This document shows positions 24,755 to 31,618 of a stretch of 59,493 nt of DNA, one piece after another. The translations under genes and the position numbers were made by a program. This stretch comes from QHWK01 sp035315685 (GTDB taxonomy: Bacteria > Acidobacteriota > Vicinamibacteria > Vicinamibacterales > CAVVIG01): positions 1-59,493 of the forward strand of contig DATFXR010000366.1 in NCBI GenBank assembly GCA_035315685.1, written 5' to 3'. A model generated the notes under the pieces. That model saw nothing but the letters and a program-made list of their open reading frames with translations, ran no database searches and was not told the DNA's origin. How positions within the stretch are numbered: the stretch's first letter is position 1; each line of letters opens with the position of its first letter.

Positions 24755-27435
24755 CAGGAAATCCTCGATCCATCTGCCCGTTCGCCCACGATTGCCGGGT
24801 TGCGCGGAATCGAGAATGCGAAGGTGGCGCCGGGCCCGTCGTTCGGCTCCGCCCAGAGCCGACCCTGGTGTCGCTCGATGATGGAACGGCAGACGAACAA
24901 GCCGATGCCCATGCCGCCGCTCTTGGTGGTGTAGAAGGCGCCGAACAGCGAGTCCATGTTTTGCGTGGTGAGGCCGATGCCGGCATCGCGGATCGTCACG
25001 CGGATGCGGTCGCCGGCTTCGCTTTGGGTTCTGATGAGCAGGTCGCGCGGGCGATCCTGCACCGCGACCATCGCGTCAGAGGCATTGCGGAGCAGATTGA
25101 GGATGACCTGCTCGAGCTGGACGCGGTCGCCAGCGATGATGGGCAGGTCGCGTGCCAGTTCCGTCCGCAGGAGAATGCGATTGCGCTGAAGCTCGTTCGA
25201 CGAGAGTGCGATGACTTCCCGGGTGGCTTCGTTGACGTCCATCGGCTCGAGCGTGAAGTCCCGCTTGCGGAAGAGCGCGCGGAGCCGTGCCACCACTTCC
25301 GAGGCGCGATTGCCGTCGCGAATCGTGCGCCGCGCCGTTTCGCGGGCGCCGTCGATGTCGGGCGGCGTCTTGTCGAGCATTCGCAGGCACGTGCCGGCGT
25401 TCGTGATGATGCCCGAGAGGGGCTGGTTGACCTCGTGCGCGATCGACGCGGTCAGTGCGCTTAGCGTCGTGACCCTGGATACATGAGCGAGCTCCGCGCC
25501 GGCCTTGTTCAGTGCCTCCTGAGCGATCTTGCTCGCCGTCACGTCCTGGACGGCGCCGACGAACACCGGCCGATCGGCCACGCGGTGAGCGAAGCCGCGC
25601 AGGTGCTTGACGACGCCGCGCGAGGTGACGATGCGGAAGTAGAAATCCGGGTCGGTGCCGGCCATCGCGCGCCCGATCGCGCCCTGATACAGCGCCACGT
25701 CCTCAGGGTGAACGATTTCCCCGAGCCGCTGGATGGTCACCGTCGATCCCGGCTCGAACCCGCAGATTCGGTAGAACTCGTCCGACCAGTAATGCACATC
25801 TCGTTCGAGATCCGACGTGAAGCTGCCGGTCTGGCTGAGGCGCTGGGCCTCGGTGAGATGATCGTAGGCTCGCCGGAGCTCCTCCTCTGCGCGTTTTCGC
25901 TGCGTGATGTCGGTCAAGGCGCCGATGAATTCCGGTTGACCGTGTTCGAGCCAGACGTTCTGAACGACGACGTGCACGTGCTTGATCGAACCGTCCGGCA
26001 GCAGCAGCCGGTGTTCGAAATCCATGTTCGTCCCTTCGCGGGCCGAGCGATCGATCATGTCTCGAACGAGCGCGCGGTCGTCCGGGTGCACACGGTTCAG
26101 AATCAGGTCGACGGTCGGCGTAACCGTCGTCGGATACTCCATGAGGCGGTAGCTTTCTTCCGACCAGACGATTTCTCCGGTTGAAGCCTTCCACCAGAGG
26201 CTGCCGGTCTGCGTCAGCCTCTGCGCCTGGGCCAGGAACGCTTCGCTGCGGCGCAGCTCCTGCTCGGCGCGCTTGCGCTCGTCGATGTCGATGAGGAGGT
26301 TGTACCAGCGCACGACCTGACCATTCGAATGGCGAAGCGGAAAGCCGCGAGACTGAAACCAGCGATAGACGCCATCGAAACGGCGGGCGCGGACTTCGAA
26401 ATCGAATGGCTCGCCGGACGCGATTGAACGCGTGAACAGCTCGACGACGCGCGGAAGATCGTCGGGATGCGTCGACTTGTCCCAGCGCTTCAGCTGTTCC
26501 AGCGTCTGACCGAAGTACTCGAGCACCTGACGGTTGACGTACTCGACCTCGCCGCCGGGCGTGAACGCGGCCACCAGGCCGGGAATGCTGTCCACGATCA
26601 GACGCGACTCGCGCTCGCTTTCGTTGCGGGCGGCCTCGGCGCGCTTGCGCTCGTCGATGTCGATGTGCAGAAGCGACCAGCGCGTGACACGGCCGCTGGC
26701 GTCGCGAAGCGGCACGCCGAGAACCCGGAACCAGCGATAGACGCCGTCGAAGCGGAGATACCGCTGCTCGTTGTCGTACCGATCGCCGGTCGCGATCGAA
26801 TGCTTGAAGCGCTCGACCGCGCGCGGACGATCGTCGGGATGAACGGCGTCGGCCGTCATCCAGCCCTTGAGCTCGTCGAACGTCTTGCCGAAGTAGGTCA
26901 GGAGTTGTTGATTGACGCATTCGGCCGCGCCATCAGGTGCCAGGAGCGCGAGCCCGGCGGGGAGGCTGTCCATGACGGAGCGCGACTCGCGTCCGGCTTC
27001 GCGCACGGCATCGTCCGCTCGCTTTTGCTCGGCCGCGAGGTGCGCTCGCTGAAGCGCGATGGTCGCGCGGGCTGCCGCGACATCGAGAAGCAGAGTATCG
27101 GCGCCGTGAGGGAAGTCGAGCCGATTCGAGCCGGTGACGACGATGCCGAGTTCGCCGTCGAGGCCGAGCCGCGCGGTGGCGAAAGACAGGTCGGCGCGGC
27201 CGGCGTCGTCCGACGATTCAGCGTCTCGCATCATCTCGATCGACGGTCCGCCCCGGGGATCGGTCAACCGCACGACGACGCAGGCCAGACGACGGGTGCT
27301 CAAAAGCGCCACCTGCAAGGCGCTCGCAATGTCGCGTGGCTCGACGGCCGCCTGCAGGGCAGGCAGTGTCGAGACACCGACCAGATCGATCAGCCAGTCA
27401 TGGAGCCCCGTGCCTGCGTCCGTTCCCGGCGTCAT
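24754..27435 (-). CDS. Soluble multi-PAS sensor histidine kinase (FixL/StyS-like)
   Basis: 893 residues. Residues 1-130 form a GAF-like input region with no membrane segment. Four PAS/PAC units follow at about 150-265, 278-390, 400-515 and 525-635, with repeated PDDRPR, FDGVYRWF and DIDERKRAE signatures. HisKA has His667 in SIAHEVNQPLSGI, and HATPase_c has LNLLRNASDAM, DAGIGL and GGMGIGLFVCRSIIERH. No transmembrane or haem-ligand pattern is evident, so it probably senses a cytoplasmic redox, gas or aromatic signal, as FixL and StyS relatives do. It is first gene of an operon with receiver B and FixJ B. A minus-oriented recurrent element lies 137 bp upstream, which suggests autoregulation. Confidence 0.92.
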   Translation of the reverse strand: MTPGTDAGTGLHDWLIDLVGVSTLPALQAAVEPRDIASALQVALLSTRRLACVVVRLTDPRGGPSIEMMRDAESSDDAGRADLSFATARLGLDGELGIVVTGSNRLDFPHGADTLLLDVAAARATIALQRAHLAAEQKRADDAVREAGRESRSVMDSLPAGLALLAPDGAAECVNQQLLTYFGKTFDELKGWMTADAVHPDDRPRAVERFKHSIATGDRYDNEQRYLRFDGVYRWFRVLGVPLRDASGRVTRWSLLHIDIDERKRAEAARNESERESRLIVDSIPGLVAAFTPGGEVEYVNRQVLEYFGQTLEQLKRWDKSTHPDDLPRVVELFTRSIASGEPFDFEVRARRFDGVYRWFQSRGFPLRHSNGQVVRWYNLLIDIDERKRAEQELRRSEAFLAQAQRLTQTGSLWWKASTGEIVWSEESYRLMEYPTTVTPTVDLILNRVHPDDRALVRDMIDRSAREGTNMDFEHRLLLPDGSIKHVHVVVQNVWLEHGQPEFIGALTDITQRKRAEEELRRAYDHLTEAQRLSQTGSFTSDLERDVHYWSDEFYRICGFEPGSTVTIQRLGEIVHPEDVALYQGAIGRAMAGTDPDFYFRIVTSRGVVKHLRGFAHRVADRPVFVGAVQDVTASKIAQEALNKAGAELAHVSRVTTLSALTASIAHEVNQPLSGIITNAGTCLRMLDKTPPDIDGARETARRTIRDGNRASEVVARLRALFRKRDFTLEPMDVNEATREVIALSSNELQRNRILLRTELARDLPIIAGDRVQLEQVILNLLRNASDAMVAVQDRPRDLLIRTQSEAGDRIRVTIRDAGIGLTTQNMDSLFGAFYTTKSGGMGIGLFVCRSIIERHQGRLWAEPNDGPGATFAFSIPRNPAIVGERADGSRIS

Positions 27436-27546
27436 GGCAAACCCCTCCCATGCGTGGTCGGCCCATCGAGCGGGCCCGCACAGGCTAGCGCAGCACGACG
27501 CGTTTGCGGTTCAGGATCACTCAACGTCCGGCTGATGACGAGCCAG

Positions 27547-27592
27547 AGGATGGCAGCCGCAGGCGGGATCGTCCATCAGACTTTGGTATCGG
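27547..27592 (-). promoter_or_regulatory. Recurrent promoter element before the PAS kinase operon
   Basis: On the minus strand: CCGATACCAAAGTCTGATGG at 27592-27573, -35-like TGGACG, and CATCCT at 17 bp spacing (27552-27547), the same weak -10 as at the enoyl-CoA hydratase gene. Only the right half of the inverted repeat is well kept. The kinase ATG is about 110 bp downstream of the -10. Confidence 0.5.
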
Positions 27593-27640
27593 TTTCGCCG
27601 AATCTTCCGAGTGCGGCCGCGATCGCACACGGTTGCCGGG

Positions 27641-28636
27641 TCAGCCGCTGACGATTGCCTCGTCGAGTCCATACTTCTTGAGTCGCGCGTAGAGCTGCAT
27701 CCGTGACAGACCAAGGCGCTTCGCCGCACCCGACTTGTTGCCGAACGTCTCGCGCAGCACCCTCGCGATGGTTTCGCGCTCGATGACCGCGAGCTCGGTG
27801 CTGGAAGGCATCGGCGTCTGCGGGCTCGCCGTTCTGCGCCGGCTGTTCAATCGCAGATCTTCCGGCCGGATGAGACTGTCGTCGCAGACGATTGCGGCGC
27901 GCTCGAGCGCATTGCGCAGCTCCCTGACGTTGCCCGGCCAGTCGTGCCGGAGCAGAGTCTCGCGAGCATGCACGGTCAGCGCGACGGCGCGGCGGCCGAG
28001 CGACTGGGTGATCTCCTGCAGGAATGCGTCGGTCAGCGGCAGGATGTCATCGGGCCGCTCGCGAAGCGGCGCAATCGGGATGTCGAACACGTTCAGCCGG
28101 TAAAACAGATCCTCGCGAAAGGCGCCGCGATCGACGGCCTCGGAGAGTTCGCGGTTGGTGGCCGCGATCACGCGAATGTTGGCCTTCAGCGTGCGCGTGC
28201 CGCCGAGCCGCTGAAATTCGCGCTCTTGCAGGACACGGAGAAACTTGGCCTGCGCGGCGAGCGTCATCTCGCTCACTTCGTCGAGGAACAGGACACCGCC
28301 GGAGGCCAGCTCGACGTGGCCGGGCTTGGCGAGCTGCGCGCTCGTGAAGGCACCGCGCTCGTAGCCGAACAACTCCGATTCCAGCAGCTGCTCGGGCAGC
28401 GCCGCGCAGTTGATCGCCACGAACGGCCCTTTGCTGCGCGCGGATGCGCGATGGATGAACCGCGCGACCACCTCCTTGCCGGTTCCCGATTCACCGGTGA
28501 CGAGGACCGTCGTGTCGGTGGCCGCCACTTGCGTCGCGGCCTTGAGCACCTGGCGCCATGGCATCGACTCGCCGACGATGTGCAGACGCCAGTCGATGGA
28601 TTCGAAGCGATGTTCGGCGGCGGCATTCAGCATCAT
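27641..28636 (-). CDS. Sigma54-dependent activator (AAA+ and Fis HTH) without a receiver
   Basis: 331 residues. A short N-terminal segment leads straight into the AAA+ domain: Walker A GESGTGKE (48-55), ESELFGYERGAFTSA (86-100), Walker B VLFLDEV, and the sensor/arginine region NRELSEAVDRGAFREDLFYR. WPGNVRELRNALERA follows, with a Fis-type HTH at about 300-328 (KSGAAKRLGLSRMQLYARLK). These proteins remodel RNA polymerase-sigma54. The sigma54-contact loop is GAFTSA rather than the usual GAFTGA, a change that may weaken or alter sigma54 contact. With no sensing domain it would be controlled by expression level or a partner. It has its own copy of the recurrent promoter. Confidence 0.92.
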   Translation of the reverse strand: MMLNAAAEHRFESIDWRLHIVGESMPWRQVLKAATQVAATDTTVLVTGESGTGKEVVARFIHRASARSKGPFVAINCAALPEQLLESELFGYERGAFTSAQLAKPGHVELASGGVLFLDEVSEMTLAAQAKFLRVLQEREFQRLGGTRTLKANIRVIAATNRELSEAVDRGAFREDLFYRLNVFDIPIAPLRERPDDILPLTDAFLQEITQSLGRRAVALTVHARETLLRHDWPGNVRELRNALERAAIVCDDSLIRPEDLRLNSRRRTASPQTPMPSSTELAVIERETIARVLRETFGNKSGAAKRLGLSRMQLYARLKKYGLDEAIVSG

Positions 28637-28669
28637 GGTGACACCTTCCGTTCGCGTTCGCTGTGATGC

Positions 28670-28723
28670 ATTGAATCACCAGTGAGCGCGTCGATCTATT
28701 GAACGATCGTCTCAATACGTAGG
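28670..28723 (-). promoter_or_regulatory. Recurrent promoter element before the sigma54 activator
   Basis: On the minus strand: CCTACGTATTGAGACGATCG, then TTCAATAGATC with -35-like TAGATC (28698-28693), a spacer of exactly 17, and -10-like TTCAAT at 28675-28670. The gene starts at 28636. The left half of the inverted repeat is shifted and degenerate, while the core promoter is one of the best matches in the window. Confidence 0.6.
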
Positions 28724-28746
28724 TGTGGAATCCGCGCGCCGATACC

Positions 28747-28998
28747 AATACCGGAGCGTCCGCGGCGCGGCTCTACTGGGAGCAGGCCCGCGTCAGCTAC
28801 AAGGGTGAGGTCGCGCTTCCGACCGCGTTCACGGTGTTTCCGCACGAACCGTATCGCGCGCCGCGGACGTGGGTCGAACGAACCTACCCGAAACTCATTT
28901 ACTTCCACGAGGTCGACAAGGGCGGCCACTTCGCGGCGTGGGAGAAGCCGGATCTATTCGCGCGGGAAGTTCGCGCTGCGTTCAGGTCCTTGCGCTGA
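28747..28998 (+). pseudogene. Epoxide hydrolase relic 2, C-terminal quarter
   Basis: The frame reads NTGASAARLYWEQARVSYKG ... FPHEPYRAPRTWVERTYPKL ... DKGGHFAAWEKPDLF ... FRSLR and stops at 28996-28998. It aligns with residues 368-451 of the intact enzyme at 53.6 kb, including the catalytic His in GGHFAAWE. The N-terminal three quarters, with the HGWPGS oxyanion motif and nucleophile Asp, are absent. The homology begins abruptly within a GATACCAATACC stretch that resembles the recurrent operator. There is no plausible start or ribosome site. The reading frame is intact, so the loss may be fairly recent, or this is a piece left by recombination. Confidence 0.8.
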
Positions 28999-29015
28999 GT
29001 CCGTCACTGTCCAAA

Positions 29016-29612
29016 TCAGTCCTGCTCCGCGAACATCTGCGCCTGGGTCTTTCCGTAGGGAAAGAACTTCGCCTTGTCGCCGCTCTCCCAGGCCGTCCGC
29101 TGCGCCGCGCTGCTGATGTCCCAGTCGGGACGGCACCGCTGCAGCACGGCGCGCAGATCGAGGCGCAGTTCTTCGACCGTGGGACGGCCGAAGAACCAGT
29201 AGCCGTTGTAAATCTTGTAGACCCGCAGCCCCGGCTCGAGGACCAGCGTGTACGGGATCATCGGGTTGTGTTCGGTATCGGTGTACTCCGCGATGTCGAG
29301 ATCCTTCTGCACCTTTCGCGCGGGATCCGACAGAAACGTCCAGCGGGCGCCGACGCCTGCGCGAAACTCGTTTGTCTCCAGCAGATTGTCGGTCGACAGG
29401 GTCACGAGACGGCAGTAGCCCACCTGCATCTCATGGTGGAGCTGCACCAGGCCCTCGTGTTGTCGCCGTTCCTTCGGACAGAAGCCGCCGCGGGACAGCA
29501 CCAGCACGAGCGGATCGGAGTGCTGCAGGTCCGACAGCCTGCGATGCGTGCCGTGGTGATCGGACAGTTCGTAATCGGGAAAGACCGCCCCCGGAACGAT
29601 GTCCGGCCTCAC
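29016..29612 (-). CDS. Peroxiredoxin/AhpC-TSA-like redoxin protein
   Basis: 198 residues from GTG at 29612, which overlaps the preceding stop by GTGA; longer in-frame starts lie inside the upstream gene. The thioredoxin-like fold is seen in GAVFPDYELSDHHGTHRRLS, then LVLVLSRGGFCPKERRQHEG with a single candidate peroxidatic Cys45 followed by Pro. WTFLSDPARKVQKDLDIAEY and PYTLVLEPGLRVYKIYNGYW follow. It resembles the peroxiredoxin-like/redoxin proteins that often accompany VOC or oxidoreductase genes. No resolving Cys pair is evident, so a 1-Cys mechanism is likely. It is translationally coupled to the VOC protein gene upstream. Confidence 0.8.
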   Translation of the reverse strand: MRPDIVPGAVFPDYELSDHHGTHRRLSDLQHSDPLVLVLSRGGFCPKERRQHEGLVQLHHEMQVGYCRLVTLSTDNLLETNEFRAGVGARWTFLSDPARKVQKDLDIAEYTDTEHNPMIPYTLVLEPGLRVYKIYNGYWFFGRPTVEELRLDLRAVLQRCRPDWDISSAAQRTAWESGDKAKFFPYGKTQAQMFAEQD

Positions 29613-30286
29613 GCGCGGCCGCCCTCGAGACGGGCCGCCGCATCGCTGGCCGCCTGGTCCTGCGATCCGCCGCGCTCGCGCGCGATCATGTAGCCCGCAT
29701 ACCACTCGGACCAGTGGTGCTTGGGTGCGGTCGGCTCGTACTGACCGTGGCGCATCTCTGTTTCGCGGAGAAGGTCGATCAACGTCGCGACGTCGTTGCT
29801 CAATCCACGGCCCGGCAGCCGCGTCTTGATCTCCTGGAGCAGCCAGCTGTTGCCGTCGGGGTCGCTGAACGAGGCGAATGAGGAATACGACCGGCCGGCT
29901 GGATCGGGCCCGGGAACAGGACCTGTCCGGCCGGTCTCGAAGTGGAATACGGCGCTCACATCGACGCCGCGGCCGCTGAGTTCCGCCCGTGCCGCTTCGA
30001 GATCAGAGACGATCAGCCATGTTCCTGCGCTGACGCCGCCGGGCGCGTCGTGATTCCTCTGTCGAAGGTGGATGGAGCACGGCGAGCCCGGAGGCGTCAG
30101 CTGCACCACTCGGCTGCCGTCACCGCTGATGAGGTCGGCATCGAGTCGCCAGTTCAGGCCCTGATAGAAACGCTTGGCCCGATCGATGTCGGAGACCGGG
30201 ATGACGACCACTTCGAGCTTCATGTCGATCGTGCCGGTGCCCGGTATCGTCGTCGCGCGTGCATTCGCAAGCTGCGTACTGTTCAT
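29609..30286 (-). CDS. VOC-family (glyoxalase/bleomycin-resistance-like) protein
   Basis: 225 residues from the ATG at 30286, which has an excellent AAGGAGGTCACC ribosome site; an in-frame start at 30394 lacks one. The VOC paired beta-alpha-beta module begins at about residue 20 (KLEVVVIPVSDIDRAKRFYQ, SGDGSRVVQLTPPGSPCSIH, TWLIVSDLEAARAELSGRGV) and closes with FASFSDPDGNSWLLQEI. The C-terminal 60 residues (LIDLLRETEMRHGQYEPTAP ... HHWSEWYAGYMIARERG) form a helical extension common in proteins of this type. The reaction is unknown; the fold serves lyases, dioxygenases and resistance proteins. It overlaps the redoxin gene and has a recurrent promoter 130-190 bp upstream. Confidence 0.85.
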   Translation of the reverse strand: MNSTQLANARATTIPGTGTIDMKLEVVVIPVSDIDRAKRFYQGLNWRLDADLISGDGSRVVQLTPPGSPCSIHLRQRNHDAPGGVSAGTWLIVSDLEAARAELSGRGVDVSAVFHFETGRTGPVPGPDPAGRSYSSFASFSDPDGNSWLLQEIKTRLPGRGLSNDVATLIDLLRETEMRHGQYEPTAPKHHWSEWYAGYMIARERGGSQDQAASDAAARLEGGRA

Positions 30287-30417
30287 GGTGACCTCCTTGC
30301 TGCGCCGCTTTCGCGGCGAGCTCCTCGATTTCTCCCGGCACGCGGTTGACAACGATCGTCTCTCCCGCGACGCCGCCCGCGAGACACACGACATCGAATG
30401 TCTGTCTCACGACCGCC

Positions 30418-30480
30418 ATTCAAGCACCGCGCTTGCGCGCGTTTCTATTGGACGATGGTGTCGATCGATACCAAGGTATC
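30418..30480 (-). promoter_or_regulatory. Recurrent promoter element before the VOC/redoxin pair
   Basis: On the minus strand: GATACCTTGGTATCGATCGA leads into CACCATCGTCCAATAGAAAC, with -35-like TAGAAA (30447-30442), a spacer of 18 and -10-like TTGAAT at 30423-30418. The perfect palindrome GATACCAAGGTATC (30467-30480) overlaps the operator, and a plus-strand reading of it faces the lipoprotein gene at 30536. The predicted leader to the VOC start is about 125 nt. Confidence 0.6.
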
Positions 30481-30535
30481 AATCGACGACGATTGCGCTC
30501 GTGTGTGCCGTGCATTAGAGTGGCGCCGCATTACG

Positions 30536-31618
30536 ATGGCGTGTATGACCAAGCGCGTACCTGCAGCGGTTGCATTCGCGTCGTCGATCGTGTGTGTGGT
30601 GGCGATGTCGTGCGGAACACCGCGATCTGCTGTCGACCCTTCGATCGAGTTCACGACGATTCCGCGCGCTGAGGCCGGCGGTCCGGCCGCCCTCGAGCCT
30701 GTTGTCGGACGCGTGAAAGGCGCCCGGCCCGGCCAGCGCATCGTCGTGTTCGCGAGAAGCGGCGGAGTGTGGTGGGTGCAGCCGTTCAGGAGCCGGCCGT
30801 TCACCGACATCGGGCGCGACGCGACGTGGCAGAACACGATTCATCTCGGAACCGAGTACGCCGCGTTGCTCGTCGATGCGGATTACCATCCGCCGGGGAC
30901 TGCCGAGTCGCTGCCGGAGCGGGGCGGCGGCGTTTCCGCCGTGACACGGGTCTCTGGCACGGGCACCTTCGCGCCACCTGTCGAAAAAACGATTTCGTTC
31001 AGCGGATACGACTGGGAAGTGCGTCAAATGGCGAGCGAACGCCACGGCCTGAACCACTACGACGCGCGGAATGCGTGGGTCGACAACGCGGGCCGCTTGC
31101 ACCTGCTGCTGATCGAGCGCGATGGACGCTGGACGAGTGCGGACGTGCGGATGACGCGCAGCCTCGGCTACGGCACGTACTCGTTCGACGTTCGCGATAC
31201 GTCGCAACTCGATCCCTCGGCGGCATTCAGCATGTACACATGGGATGCGCTCGGAGCCGACCAGAACTTCCGGGAGCTGACGATCGACGTCAGCCGCTGG
31301 GGCGATCCAGGCAGCATGAACGGACAATTCGTCGTGCAGCCCGAGACGGTGCCGACCAACATCTTACGGTTTGCGATCCCGGCCGGCGTCATGGTGCATT
31401 CGTTCCGCTGGGAGCCGGGGCGGGTATCGTTCAGAACGGGCCGGCGTAGCGACGGGGCGCGCGGCAGCGGCGCGGTGGCGGCGCGCATGTTCACCGCCGG
31501 CGTACCGGCGGCGGGCGCCGAGCGTGTCTACATGACGCTCCTCTACGATCGTACAGCTCCAAAACCGCCCTCGAACAGCGTCGAGGTGGTGGTTGAAAAG
31601 TTCGTGTTTCTTCCGTAG
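30536..31618 (+). CDS. Secreted lipoprotein with GH16-like (concanavalin A-like) fold
   Basis: 360 residues from the ATG at 30536 (an ATG at 30545 is equally possible). The signal peptide carries a lipobox-like VAMSC. The middle part has the family 16 glycoside hydrolase-like jelly-roll pattern: ISFSGYDWEVRQMASERHGL, RNAWVDNAGRLHLLL, RDGRWTSADVRMTRSLGYGT, then FRELTIDVSRWGDP and FRWEPGRVSFRTG. The usual ExDxxE catalytic triad of GH16 is not clearly present (FRELTIDVSRW sits in its place), so it may bind rather than cleave carbohydrate. It overlaps the downstream propeller kinase by 26 nt. A ligand-capture partner for that sensor is a reasonable inference. Confidence 0.65.
   Translation: MACMTKRVPAAVAFASSIVCVVAMSCGTPRSAVDPSIEFTTIPRAEAGGPAALEPVVGRVKGARPGQRIVVFARSGGVWWVQPFRSRPFTDIGRDATWQNTIHLGTEYAALLVDADYHPPGTAESLPERGGGVSAVTRVSGTGTFAPPVEKTISFSGYDWEVRQMASERHGLNHYDARNAWVDNAGRLHLLLIERDGRWTSADVRMTRSLGYGTYSFDVRDTSQLDPSAAFSMYTWDALGADQNFRELTIDVSRWGDPGSMNGQFVVQPETVPTNILRFAIPAGVMVHSFRWEPGRVSFRTGRRSDGARGSGAVAARMFTAGVPAAGAERVYMTLLYDRTAPKPPSNSVEVVVEKFVFLP

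Noticed and set aside
30120..30419. Minus-strand frame starting MAVVRQTFDVVCLAGG upstream of the VOC gene
   Set aside because: Its ATG overlaps the predicted -10 TTGAAT and lies before the predicted transcription start; it then runs out of frame into the VOC gene.
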